In this document: one piece after another, positions 34,770 to 44,238 of the stretch | Layout: every line of letters begins with the position of its first letter | Position numbering within the stretch: position 1 is the first letter of the stretch | Source: Neobacillus mesonae | GTDB lineage: Bacteria; Bacillota; Bacilli; Paenibacillales; Paenibacillaceae | DNA length: 64,000 nt | NCBI GenBank assembly: GCA_023715865.1 | Contig: JAMBOW010000008.1 | Location: forward strand, 1 to 64,000 | Reading direction: 5' to 3' | Program-made: the position numbers and the translations under genes | The notes under the pieces: generated by a model | Database searches by the model: none | Told to the model about the DNA's origin: nothing | Seen by the model: only the letters and a program-made list of their open reading frames with translations

Positions 34770-37700
34770 CTAGCTTAAGTTGCTAGGGAATACTTTTGCA
34801 TACTTCTTAAGAAGCTCAACCGCAATCTTCGCTGCTTCTGCACGCGTCAGATTCGATTTTGGATTAAACGTATACTGCGTCTTGGATTGTCCAGCAAGCG
34901 TAGTAGGAGAGCCTACCATGATTTTTGCCTTTGAAACAGCAAGCACGGCAGGTCTCGCGTACAGATCAATTTGACCTGAGTCCATGAAGGACTTCGCTAA
35001 ATTCTCAGCCAGCTTGTCATCATTCGCTGACAGCTTCAAGTTCGTCGCTCTTGCGATCATTGTCGCTGCTTGTTCCCTGGTAAGAGGGGAATTCGGAGAA
35101 AATACTCCTTCACTTACCCCTGTAATAATGCCTGCTCTTGCCGCAGTTTCAATATGCTTATAATCCCATACCACCGTAGAGGAATTCAGATATACATCTG
35201 TAAACGTCAGCTTCCCTCCATAGTTCAAAGGCAGGTTCAGCCCTTTAACCAGGAGAGTAGCAAATTCACCGCGAGTGGTCTGGTCCTGGGAACCGAATTG
35301 CTCGAAGGTCAGGTTCTCCATGTAGCCCTTCGCATACATACCGTTCAAAATGTTACGTGCCCAGGAATGGTTTGTAATATCCGGATAGCTTCTGCTTAAC
35401 TTCATTACTTTATAGTAACCAAATTCATCAAAAGGTACGGTTACGGTATGTTTCTTCGTATCAACGACTCCGCCAATCCGTTCCCACTTCGGTCTGGAAT
35501 CGCCTGTCGAATTCTTTTGTTCTTGTGTAATTGGTGTGTAGCGGAACACCGCTATAGTGGATCCGACCTCGTCTACAACGTTAGGATCGTAACTGAGTGT
35601 CAATTCCCCACGCTGACTTGGTGTAACCTTACGTTCATTCTTAATATTATTGAACATGCCGTCTGCTGAATATGGCGCAATTCCATTTGTAGATTTCGTT
35701 GTAGTCCCTTCAACTTCACCAAGCCCCCCGCTGATCCAGTATACATCGGAGATCAATGAGAAGTTTCTTGTCTTGTCCGTTGATTGGAAATTCATCAAAT
35801 CTTCAGCTGTCACTTGAATTTTAGGCAGACCATTATCCTCGTCTGTTGTCGGTCCAGGCAGCTTCACAATTTGACCGTAATCATTTCTTCTCTCCACAAT
35901 TCCGTTATCCGGATTCGCAATCCCGAACAGAATTTTGGTATTCGGATAATATTTTGTGATTCCAAGATCCGTCTTCGACTGAAGAATCGTTCCTTTCGGG
36001 AATGACAGCTCTAATGTTTTATTAAACACACTGTATTTATTTGCCGTTTTGGTCGGCATAAATTGCGAATCGACTCCTACAGCTCCCGTATAGAATACAT
36101 TAAACGTTTCCGTATAACTCGTCTCACCGGTAGAGATTTCGACTTCAACTACATTGTTCCTGTCCTGCTTCAAACCAACATAGTCCAGCTCGTAACGTCC
36201 TGTCTGAAGATTAAGAACAGCTGCTTCTTTACCAACAACGACTGCAGTTGCACCCGGTGCATAGATATCGAAATGAATAAAGTTTTTGCTGACCACATAA
36301 CCTCCGTCAACTGTCGGCTTCGGAGCATAAATCTCATATGGCTTCACTTCGCTAATAATGGTCACATTGGAAGAACTGTATGAACCGGTGTTTTTATATA
36401 CATTCAGATTGTAGCTGTAGGTTCCAGGGTTCGTTAATGTGAAGCCTTGAACTCTGACGACAAAATCCTTGTCATCACCATAGATTTGATAACTTAAATC
36501 CTGACCCGGTACTTTAACAAGTCCGTTCGTTGGCGCAATATTTGTTGGACCAATTAAGGCCTTCGTACCTTCCAAGAGCTCGAACTTAGAAGCACCGCTG
36601 CCTCGGAAGATTAGATTGTAGCCCTTTTCAACTGTTTTATAAGTATTGCTGCCTTGATAATCAAATTCCGGTGTTGCATTAAAGAAGCTTTCTACTTCTG
36701 TTGGAACCTCCGGAAATTTCGTCATGCTGTTTCCAGATTTGGAAGGCATGAAGTTACTGATGTTCGGTTGGTTCTGATCGATAATATAAATGACAAGCTC
36801 AGTGATATAGGTATCACCGTTTCCTTTAAGCACAATACGGTTTTCACCAAATACAAGCACTCTCTCTGGATCTGTAGGAGTTGTACTATTTGTGGTATCC
36901 TCCATTTTCAGCTCAACGGAGAACGCTCCTGTTGTTGGTATTATCCAGCCAGAAGAATTCGGATTTTTAACCTGAACTCCGTTAACATACAGATATCCAT
37001 CAATTTTATTGTCTACAAGCGGGAAATCCATATACTGACCTTTTAATTCGATTTTAATATTTTGAGTGATACTAGAATCCACAGGAATAACTTGACCATT
37101 CGTGTGACTGCTCACATGAATATTTGTTTTTGATACAAACGTAATCTTAGCCTGAACAGAGTTACTGTTCTGACCATAACTGAAGTTCACGTTCTGCACG
37201 CCGCTCTTAAAGCCCGTAACTTGGTACACATACTGATTCTTGTTCTGAACTTGTCCTGCTGGTGCTACATTAACTACACCTGAAGGGAGGTAGTTTGCCG
37301 AGAGTGCTGCTCCGTTAATAGGGCTTCTCGTTTCAACGAGAATATAGAATGAGCTGGAGCTGACTTCTGAATTATTAAGAGCTGTTGCTCCAGAGACTTC
37401 GCTCTCAGTGTAAGTGCTACTTCCACTCCCTTTAGCTACAAATGAAGAGGGGAGTAATTGAATTTGATTAATTCGTACTTGATCTGTTGCAAATGTATAG
37501 TTCAATACTCGGTTAGAAATGGATGTCCCACCGTAAATTACATCAGCTGTAATAGAAGTGTTATTTTCATTAATTTGAATACCATTAACCGTCAAAGTAA
37601 CCATACGGTAGCTCGGTACCACGCCCGGTGTTCCCTGAAATACTTCTTCTTTAATATCTGAGATGGTGTAATCAGCGCTATCGTTAATTTCTATAGCTCC

Positions 37701-38660
37701 GTTATCTTCAAAAGTCTTTCCATTATCATCTTCCAGCAAAATCTCTAGATACAGCTTACCCACGGTGCTCGCACCGGCTGTCCATGTCGGATCATTACCG
37801 AGCAGGTCAATTTTGTTGCTGTCATTCGTACCCAGCTGTGCGGAGATAATGCTGTTGCCTTCTTCATAATAATACAGCTGATACGGTCTGTTTACCGTAC
37901 TTGTACCATCCGATACTCTAAGCGTCAAATTATTGATTCCTGGCTTCAGATTCATTTCCGAGGAATAGAATCTCCCGTCTGTCAACAATGTTGATGGCAG
38001 GTTAGAGCCCCCGTTAAGAGAAACCTGTACTTCTGTTGCATTCGCAACTGTGCCTTCTAATGAGATAATTTGTGTCGGTACAACCACAGTTGCCCCTTCA
38101 TTAAGCGCAATCGGTTGAGAACCTGTAAGAATGTTTACATTCTTAATATACGTCGTCGGTTTGAAGTAGACATAAAAGCTTTCGTATTTAGAGTTGCTGC
38201 CCGTTACTCCGGAGTTATCGCCCTGAATACCGCTCAAGGTGATCTTGTTCATACCCGAGTATAATTGAACATTAGCAACAAATTTATTATCTGGAGAAGT
38301 TGCATCTCTCTGAATAGACCCTGTATTCATTTGATTCGCTACTTCGATCCAGCTTGAATTTGCAGTTTCTTGTGTCAAAGCCTGTACTTCAACCCGCATG
38401 GTGGACCCTACGATTCTTAAGTAAGAGCCTTTGATCTCCAGATTGGATTCTGTCATTTGAAGTGCACTATCCGTAGTGAGTTTATCGCTGTCTCCTACAT
38501 TAAGTCCTTTGCCCAGTGTCCCCCTAAGTGTAGGGTTATCCGGGAAGAAGTAGGTTGGTGTAGTAGCAGCTTCCGCTGTATTTACCAAACCAGGGGGGAA
38601 CAGAGAAACAATTAACGTTACTAACAGCAGCCATACCATCGGCCGTTTGATGCGCTGCAT
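34770..38660 (-). CDS. Large SLH-domain surface protein (1296 residues)
   Basis: Exported protein with signal peptide MVWLLLVTLIVSLFPPGLVN. The long middle (~30-1090) is built of beta-rich Ig-like segments, several of the pattern YSGMNKITLSGIQGDNSG or LKPGINNLTLRVSDGTS, suggesting repeated sandwich domains. Three SLH domains close the protein (~1100-1285: WARNILNGMYAKGYMEN, TRGEFATLLVKGLNL, HIETAARAGIITGVSEG, TREQAATMIARATNL, LTRAEAAKIAVELLKKY). ATG 38660 follows AAGGAGAG. It lies directly downstream of the tagO terminator, so it is physically next to the wall-polymer genes that should provide its anchor. Substrate or adhesive function cannot be inferred. Confidence 0.9.
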   Translation of the reverse strand: MQRIKRPMVWLLLVTLIVSLFPPGLVNTAEAATTPTYFFPDNPTLRGTLGKGLNVGDSDKLTTDSALQMTESNLEIKGSYLRIVGSTMRVEVQALTQETANSSWIEVANQMNTGSIQRDATSPDNKFVANVQLYSGMNKITLSGIQGDNSGVTGSNSKYESFYVYFKPTTYIKNVNILTGSQPIALNEGATVVVPTQIISLEGTVANATEVQVSLNGGSNLPSTLLTDGRFYSSEMNLKPGINNLTLRVSDGTSTVNRPYQLYYYEEGNSIISAQLGTNDSNKIDLLGNDPTWTAGASTVGKLYLEILLEDDNGKTFEDNGAIEINDSADYTISDIKEEVFQGTPGVVPSYRMVTLTVNGIQINENNTSITADVIYGGTSISNRVLNYTFATDQVRINQIQLLPSSFVAKGSGSSTYTESEVSGATALNNSEVSSSSFYILVETRSPINGAALSANYLPSGVVNVAPAGQVQNKNQYVYQVTGFKSGVQNVNFSYGQNSNSVQAKITFVSKTNIHVSSHTNGQVIPVDSSITQNIKIELKGQYMDFPLVDNKIDGYLYVNGVQVKNPNSSGWIIPTTGAFSVELKMEDTTNSTTPTDPERVLVFGENRIVLKGNGDTYITELVIYIIDQNQPNISNFMPSKSGNSMTKFPEVPTEVESFFNATPEFDYQGSNTYKTVEKGYNLIFRGSGASKFELLEGTKALIGPTNIAPTNGLVKVPGQDLSYQIYGDDKDFVVRVQGFTLTNPGTYSYNLNVYKNTGSYSSSNVTIISEVKPYEIYAPKPTVDGGYVVSKNFIHFDIYAPGATAVVVGKEAAVLNLQTGRYELDYVGLKQDRNNVVEVEISTGETSYTETFNVFYTGAVGVDSQFMPTKTANKYSVFNKTLELSFPKGTILQSKTDLGITKYYPNTKILFGIANPDNGIVERRNDYGQIVKLPGPTTDEDNGLPKIQVTAEDLMNFQSTDKTRNFSLISDVYWISGGLGEVEGTTTKSTNGIAPYSADGMFNNIKNERKVTPSQRGELTLSYDPNVVDEVGSTIAVFRYTPITQEQKNSTGDSRPKWERIGGVVDTKKHTVTVPFDEFGYYKVMKLSRSYPDITNHSWARNILNGMYAKGYMENLTFEQFGSQDQTTRGEFATLLVKGLNLPLNYGGKLTFTDVYLNSSTVVWDYKHIETAARAGIITGVSEGVFSPNSPLTREQAATMIARATNLKLSANDDKLAENLAKSFMDSGQIDLYARPAVLAVSKAKIMVGSPTTLAGQSKTQYTFNPKSNLTRAEAAKIAVELLKKYAKVFPSNLS

Positions 38661-38730
38661 ATAATCTCTCCTTTAAATATAGTTACCTCTTATATCGGAC
38701 AGGCCTTCCTAAATATGAAGGAATTCCAAC

Positions 38731-38765
38731 AAAAAAAGCCTCATTCCCTAAAAAGGAACAAGGCT
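38731..38765 (-). terminator. Intrinsic terminator after tagO
   Basis: Stem AGCCT-ATTCC / GGAA-AGGCT with small bulges and a U7 run on the minus strand (38731-38737). 40 nt past the tagO stop. Confidence 0.85.
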
Positions 38766-38804
38766 GGTTAATAATAGATATGAGATTATTGCAGTAACAT
38801 TAAA

Positions 38805-39926
38805 TTATTTCGTTCGAGTATCAGATGCTTTCACTCTCAGCTTCATGAAGAAGTTGAGGAGCGGACGCTTGGTCTTATCAATCAGGCCGATGACTTCTGC
38901 ACCAATCTGCAGGAAGAACATCATGACACAGATGACAACAAAGGTAACCCAGTTCGCTTCGTGCATAGCAGCAGAGGACTGAATCACAGCAAGCACACCG
39001 AAGAATGCAGCAATACCGTAAATAATCAGCACGGTCTGACGATGGCTGAAGCCAAGCTCGCGAAGACGATGATGCAAGTGGCCTTTGTCCGGAGCGAAGA
39101 TCGGCTTCTTGTTAAGGAAGCGGCGAATGATCGCAAACAGAGTATCAGACAACGGCACAGCGATAATGATCAGCGGTGTGATCAGAGATACGACAGCGAT
39201 CTGCTTAAATCCGAGGAGTGAGAGCATTGCCAAGCTGAAGCCAAGGAACAATGACCCTGTATCTCCCATAAAGATCTTCGCCGGATGAAAATTAAAGAAC
39301 AGAAATCCGATAATGCTGCCGAGCAGTACAAGACAGAGCAGGGCTGTTGTAACATTACCCATGATGAAGGACATCACCGCAATGGTACCGATGGCAATGG
39401 CAGATACACCTGCAGCAAGTCCGTCAAGCCCGTCAATCAGGTTAATTGCATTCGTAACACCGACAATCCAAAAGATGGTCAGCGGTATAGAAATCCACAG
39501 TTCAAGTGAAGAATATGCATCAACAAAAGGAATATTAACAAAATCGATACGGATTTGGAATCCGAACACGACGACACATGCCGTAATAATTTGAGCTAAA
39601 AATTTAACCTTCGCCGACAGTTGGAAACGATCATCAAGTGCGCCAATCAGAGCAATCATCGTTCCGCCGATCATAAAGGCTTGGATAAAACGACCATCTC
39701 TAGTCGTGAAGTATTCCGATACAAACGGAAGTAGCGCCAGCATCGTGACCATGAAAGCAAGAAAAATACCGAGACCACCGAGTCTAGGCATAATCTTGGT
39801 ATGGACCTTACGTGCATCAGGCACGTCTACGGCTCCCACATTTACCGCAAACTTCTTCACGAGAGGCGTTAATCCCACCGCAAGTCCGAGAGCCACGATA
39901 AACCCCAAGATATAGAACATTAGCAT
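38805..39926 (-). CDS. tagO: Undecaprenyl-phosphate GlcNAc-1-phosphate transferase TagO/WecA type
   Basis: About 373-residue polytopic membrane enzyme of the MraY/WecA family. It transfers GlcNAc-1-P from UDP-GlcNAc to undecaprenyl phosphate, the first step of wall teichoic acid or secondary wall polymer synthesis. Visible motifs are the DVPDARKVHTKIMPRLGG loop, NAINLIDGLDGLAAGVSAIA with catalytic Asp residues, FMGDTGSLFLGF, and the His-rich HLHHRLRELGFSHRQ loop. About ten to eleven membrane segments are present. ATG 39926 is preferred; the longer frame begins with TTG 39938, directly abutting GGGGG. It lies 150 nt downstream of tagA and ends with its own terminator. Confidence 0.93.
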   Translation of the reverse strand: MLMFYILGFIVALGLAVGLTPLVKKFAVNVGAVDVPDARKVHTKIMPRLGGLGIFLAFMVTMLALLPFVSEYFTTRDGRFIQAFMIGGTMIALIGALDDRFQLSAKVKFLAQIITACVVVFGFQIRIDFVNIPFVDAYSSLELWISIPLTIFWIVGVTNAINLIDGLDGLAAGVSAIAIGTIAVMSFIMGNVTTALLCLVLLGSIIGFLFFNFHPAKIFMGDTGSLFLGFSLAMLSLLGFKQIAVVSLITPLIIIAVPLSDTLFAIIRRFLNKKPIFAPDKGHLHHRLRELGFSHRQTVLIIYGIAAFFGVLAVIQSSAAMHEANWVTFVVICVMMFFLQIGAEVIGLIDKTKRPLLNFFMKLRVKASDTRTK

Positions 39927-40076
39927 TTGTTCATTCAACCCCCAATTTTTTGTAAAACAAAGAATCCTTCACGAATCTGTCTATAACCAACTGAAAAGCA
40001 TTATACTCTCTTGAACTTCGAAATACTATCCTTTTTTTCTAGCAAAATTCAATGATTTTAGCAGTTTTTCCTGTAT

Positions 40077-40847
40077 TTACACTGTTTTTGTCACATTTTC
40101 TTTCTCACGTTTCACTTTCATCACGAACTGAGGCAGAGCAAGCATCCGCTTCGCACGCTTCGGTTCTTTGAGCAGGCGATACAGCCATTCCGCTCTAAGC
40201 TTCTGGAATAAGACTGGAGCACGCTTGGACTTGCCGGATATAATATCAAAGCTGCCGCCTACGCCCATCATCAGCGGGACACCAAGCTCATGCTTGTATT
40301 TACCAATCCAAGGCTCCTGGGTATCTGCGCCTCTTGCCACAAACAGCAGGTGAGGCTCAGCCTTGCGGATCTGCTCAATGACTTCAGGATCTTCAGCCTC
40401 TCCAAAGAAGCCATCGCGATATCCGCATACCACGATGCCAGGATACTGCTTTTGTAACCTGCTTGCTGTCTCTTGAATCACTTCAGGGGTTGAACCCAGC
40501 AGGTACACTCTCCACTGATAGGATTCACCAACATGCATAAGTTCATGTAACAGATCAAATCCGGCAACGCGCTCTGCTACAGGCATTCCGCAATATTCTG
40601 CTGCCCAGACTACGCCCGTTCCGTCCGGAACAACCAGATCTGCCGATTTCATAATGTCCATATACTTCGGATCATTCAGTGCCGTCATCACCATAATGGG
40701 ATTGCCCGTAATAATTTGATGCGGCTTGCCGGATTGAATTCCTTCAGTTAGATAAGCCACCGTGTCCTTCATGTTCATCCGTGAGAATTGAACTCCAAAG
40801 ATCGGCACAGTAGGTACAGCTTGCGCCTGTTCCTTACGCTCTGTCAT
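40077..40847 (-). CDS. tagA: WecG/TagA/CpsF-family glycosyltransferase
   Basis: 256-residue GT26 enzyme. TagA adds N-acetylmannosamine to undecaprenyl-PP-GlcNAc, the second step after TagO. Family features are PIFGVQFSRMNM, IITGNPIMVMTA, the conserved ADLVVPDGTGVVWAA, RVAGFDLLHEL, VYLLGSTPEVIQE, LLFVARGADTQEPWI and MGVGGSFDIISGKSKRAP, then the basic C-terminal tail typical of membrane-associated members. ATG 40847 is 9 nt after the csaB stop and its SD overlaps the csaB end, so it is co-expressed. The donor (UDP-ManNAc) would come from the 2-epimerase encoded at the other end of the window. Confidence 0.93.
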   Translation of the reverse strand: MTERKEQAQAVPTVPIFGVQFSRMNMKDTVAYLTEGIQSGKPHQIITGNPIMVMTALNDPKYMDIMKSADLVVPDGTGVVWAAEYCGMPVAERVAGFDLLHELMHVGESYQWRVYLLGSTPEVIQETASRLQKQYPGIVVCGYRDGFFGEAEDPEVIEQIRKAEPHLLFVARGADTQEPWIGKYKHELGVPLMMGVGGSFDIISGKSKRAPVLFQKLRAEWLYRLLKEPKRAKRMLALPQFVMKVKREKENVTKTV

Positions 40848-40856
40848 GACTATATT

Positions 40857-42026
40857 TCATCCTTTGTCGCTAAGAAATTTTAGAATGTAAGCTGCAGGCT
40901 CCGAAGCTTGCTCCTTAAGGGCAGCAATCGCCTCTTCCCTCTCGGCCAGCCAAGCGGAATGAGAATCAAGCGTCTCCTCAAGCGTTGCCAGCAGCTTGTC
41001 CGCCTCAAGCGAATCCGTACTGCCGGCAGGCTCGCAATCCAGCCGGTGCAGGAATGCGTCAATCTTCGGATCGTAGGATACACCTACAACCGGTACTCGC
41101 TGAGAAGCAGCATAAATCAAACTGTGCAGACGCATGCCAAGAACCAGCTTGCAGCGGGATACCTCCAGCAGCATCATCTGCGGATCCGTCTGCTGCGAGC
41201 ATATGCTCACTTTGCTCCCTGTCCCGTTTAAATGCCCGATCTTCTTCTTTACGTAAGAGGAGGATTCCTCGTCAGAAGGCAGATGGAACGGGAGCAGGCG
41301 TATATGAACCTTTCGGCGTTCAGCAAGCTTTTTGAGTGCTTCGCCAATCGCATCCAGCTCTTTTCGATCCTTGTCCCAGAAACGAACCGATACCCCGATT
41401 ACAGGCAGGTCTTCACTCTCCTCCTGCTTCGGCGCCGTTCTTCTTGCGCTTCCTTCGCCATAGGTTGCCTTCTTCACCTTGGATTCATCCGGCAGAGGCA
41501 GACCCATAACCGGGTCGGGAACAACTTTAACGTCGTTCCACTGAATACCATAGCTCTGAATCAGCGTCGCCGAATCCTCGTCCCGCACCGAAATGTATTC
41601 ACAGTGTCTGAACACACCGCGAATCATCGAGTGGAAAATCTTCCGATGAACCGGTCCGACCCCTTGAGCATAGATAAACGTCGGTTTCTTCATGCTTTGC
41701 GCCATCTTAAGAACACCCAGGTAATACGGAATGGACTTCCAGCCCGTAGCATCCTGAAGCAGGCTGCCGCCGCCGCTGATGAGTCCGTCGCTTTCCTTAA
41801 GGGCGCGCCGAACCTCTCCTAGCTTCATGCGGTGTACGGCTCTCACACCGTAAGTTTGCTGCGTCCATTCAGGATCGCCAGATAATACAATAGGTTCAAC
41901 TTCTATAGGAGATCGCTGACTTTGTTCCTTCAATGCGGTTAAGATCGACTTCAATACAGCTTCGTCGCCGCTATTTCGAAATCCATAATAACCTGAAATG
42001 ACTATTTTCTTAGTAGTGGTGACCAT
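40857..42026 (-). CDS. csaB: Polysaccharide pyruvyl transferase CsaB
   Basis: About 389-residue CsaB. It transfers pyruvate from phosphoenolpyruvate to the ManNAc of the secondary cell wall polymer, creating the ligand for SLH domains. Signatures are VISGYYGFRNSGDEAVLKSI near the N-terminus, SGGGSLLQDATGWKSIPYYL, YAQGVGPV, SVRDEDSATLIQSYGI and CKLVLGMRLHSLIYAAS with the catalytic-region His. I chose ATG 42026 (MVTTTKKIVISG), which overlaps the DUF5693 stop by about 25 nt. In-frame ATG codons upstream are possible. It is co-transcribed with DUF5693 and tagA. The several SLH proteins nearby are its functional clients. Confidence 0.95.
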   Translation of the reverse strand: MVTTTKKIVISGYYGFRNSGDEAVLKSILTALKEQSQRSPIEVEPIVLSGDPEWTQQTYGVRAVHRMKLGEVRRALKESDGLISGGGSLLQDATGWKSIPYYLGVLKMAQSMKKPTFIYAQGVGPVHRKIFHSMIRGVFRHCEYISVRDEDSATLIQSYGIQWNDVKVVPDPVMGLPLPDESKVKKATYGEGSARRTAPKQEESEDLPVIGVSVRFWDKDRKELDAIGEALKKLAERRKVHIRLLPFHLPSDEESSSYVKKKIGHLNGTGSKVSICSQQTDPQMMLLEVSRCKLVLGMRLHSLIYAASQRVPVVGVSYDPKIDAFLHRLDCEPAGSTDSLEADKLLATLEETLDSHSAWLAEREEAIAALKEQASEPAAYILKFLSDKG

Positions 42027-44017
42027 TTTTTCCAACATCCTTCCAGAACTTGCCACACCAGTATAGCGATAAGTCCGACAATCAGACCCAGTCCAAGGCC
42101 TAGCAGACCGCGAATAAGTGACAGATGCACCGGTGTATGAATGTGAGCGAACGTACCCACCATGGATAACTGAGCTACGGCTGCAATGATAAGCAGGTAA
42201 ATCCCATGACGATACTTAAGGGCAATAAATGCACCTACAATAAACACAGGATGGCCCAGTAGGAACTCCTTGTTACGCGGACGTACACCAAACGTATTTT
42301 CAAGGAAAGTGCGGAGCTGCGCTTCAAACGGCAGTGTAGTTCCCGCGTTCCCAGTTCGACTCATATAATATAAGCCTACCACACCAATGATGCCCGCCGC
42401 CACTACCATCAAAATGGTAATCGGCTGGTTCAGCAATTGACGGATTGTAGCGACTGACAGCGACTTCCGATAGAAGAACACATAGATTGCAACGAGCACG
42501 ACAGGTCCGGAATAAAGTAAGCTCACCCCTCTAAACTGGTCAATAACGAGGGAATACGTAATGTTGTTAAGAAGTGCAACCATAAACGGAACACCAACAA
42601 AGGACAGGATCGAAGTCCATACATAAAGAATGATCGACTTAGATATCCGAGACTTCACGGACAGATCCGGCGTTCTGATCTGAGATGCATTTACTTTTCT
42701 TACAGCCAAGATCATCGCAATCGTCGGTGCACTAATGGCTGCGAATAAAGCCAAAGATTGTTCAAGCAATGTTGGTCTCAGTACAAATAGTCCGGCACTT
42801 CCCAGGAGACCTAATACAAATGCAGGCAAAGTCAGGAACGGAATAAAATACGAAATCATCAGAGCGATCAGCGCAACGCTTCCCGCTGCAACGACAGCTT
42901 TGAAGTACCGCTCACCAGCGCTTTCGGATACGTTGAACGGCTCTGCTTGTCCCATTTGGAAACCGTTCTCCTCGATTCGCTCTACTGCTCTTCCTTCTTC
43001 TCCAAGAGCATTAATTAGATTATCTAACGGATCTGTAATTTGAGCAGTAAGCGAGCTTCGAGCCGGTGCAGCATTCAAATACAGCATCCGGATATTGCGG
43101 TCCTTCGTCGCCAGCGCAAATCGGTCCGAAATGACATTCACATCTAAATTGGCATCCGCCTCACTCAGTGAGTATAAACGAGCTACATTATAGTCTGTCA
43201 GATAGGCAAGAGTGCTGAAGCCGCTCTGAGGCTTCTTCAGATTCTCAATCGCAGCAAGGCCAATACCGTGCTGTTTCATCAATTCTCCAAAGGCGGACAG
43301 ACTCTTCATTTCTTCATTATCGTTATAGCCTTTAACTTTATCTCCATCAAACAGGATCCGCTTGACCCCGTATTGTTCGTAAGTTGCCATCAGCTCAGCC
43401 GCAGCCTGCCCATCATACGGCAGTGCATCACCCAAACGAGGCATAATATTAAATCCGCGTTCATGCAGATATGCCATCGTAATCGGGTCTTGAGGCATAG
43501 GCTTTAGATTCGCATTCTCTGGCGGTGTCTCAAGAACCAGTCCTTGTTCTCCAAGATAGGACCAATTATTCACAGGAATACCGAGTCTTTCGAATGTGCT
43601 TTCAATAATAGGAGAAATCGCTTCCCTGTTCTCATCCGATGTAAAAAGAATGTATGTATAATTCTCATTAACCGGCGGAAGTTCACCAACCAAGTTAGCA
43701 GCTTCCGTGCTATCGTATATTTTAATTCTTTCCGACTTGCGGAATTCATCCAGCGTGCTTTCAAACATTGCCATGGTAATGACGCCGGCTTCTTTAAGCT
43801 CCGTTAATTTCTGATCAATAAAATCCTGCGGGTGAACCTGGTAAGCAGATACATCCACCAGATCCCGATAATCAAATACAAGTTCAACGTTATTGGAAGT
43901 CGACTCCGTCTTTACACGGTCCACAATAACAGGAATCGATGCAATGAGTCCTATAATTACAATAATCCAAAGCCACTTGCGGGATACCGTGTTCCAATAC
44001 TGCCATTTTTGACGCAC
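42002..44017 (-). CDS. DUF5693 family membrane protein
   Basis: 671-residue membrane protein of the DUF5693 type, found next to csaB in Paenibacillaceae. One N-terminal membrane anchor (WLWIIVIIGLIASIPVIVDR) is followed by a ~340-residue extracytoplasmic domain (HPQDFIDQKLTELKEAGVIT, LHERGFNIMPRLGDALPYDG, KRILFDGDKVKGY) with beta/alpha-barrel-like character. The C-terminal half (~370-671) has about nine to ten membrane helices. The GTG start at 44017 is behind AGGAGG. It is the first gene of the csaB-tagA cluster and overlaps csaB. No function is established; position suggests a role in export, assembly or modification of the wall polymer, which is inference. Confidence 0.85.
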   Translation of the reverse strand: MRQKWQYWNTVSRKWLWIIVIIGLIASIPVIVDRVKTESTSNNVELVFDYRDLVDVSAYQVHPQDFIDQKLTELKEAGVITMAMFESTLDEFRKSERIKIYDSTEAANLVGELPPVNENYTYILFTSDENREAISPIIESTFERLGIPVNNWSYLGEQGLVLETPPENANLKPMPQDPITMAYLHERGFNIMPRLGDALPYDGQAAAELMATYEQYGVKRILFDGDKVKGYNDNEEMKSLSAFGELMKQHGIGLAAIENLKKPQSGFSTLAYLTDYNVARLYSLSEADANLDVNVISDRFALATKDRNIRMLYLNAAPARSSLTAQITDPLDNLINALGEEGRAVERIEENGFQMGQAEPFNVSESAGERYFKAVVAAGSVALIALMISYFIPFLTLPAFVLGLLGSAGLFVLRPTLLEQSLALFAAISAPTIAMILAVRKVNASQIRTPDLSVKSRISKSIILYVWTSILSFVGVPFMVALLNNITYSLVIDQFRGVSLLYSGPVVLVAIYVFFYRKSLSVATIRQLLNQPITILMVVAAGIIGVVGLYYMSRTGNAGTTLPFEAQLRTFLENTFGVRPRNKEFLLGHPVFIVGAFIALKYRHGIYLLIIAAVAQLSMVGTFAHIHTPVHLSLIRGLLGLGLGLIVGLIAILVWQVLEGCWKKWSPLLRK

Positions 44018-44158
44018 AAAAAGTACCTCCTAGATTGAATGAACGTAAAACTGCGAACAACTTCAGTTCACTCTATATCAATTATATTCCTTCCATATCA
44101 TGCCCTTCAGACCCAAAAAACTCTCCTCCAGGCACACATCCAAAATCCTGACATAGGA

Positions 44159-44202
44159 AGAGCCCTTCCGCCAAACAACCCGTAACGGTGCGGAAAGGCT
44201 CT
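44159..44202 (-). terminator. Hairpin after pgcA, probable weak terminator
   Basis: 13-bp stem with one mismatch (44159-44171 with 44190-44202), GC-rich, about 37 nt past the pgcA stop. No good U run follows on either strand, so termination efficiency is uncertain. Confidence 0.5.
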
Positions 44203-44238
44203 CTACCATTAAACTGCAACTTATTTTAAATCTCGCTC

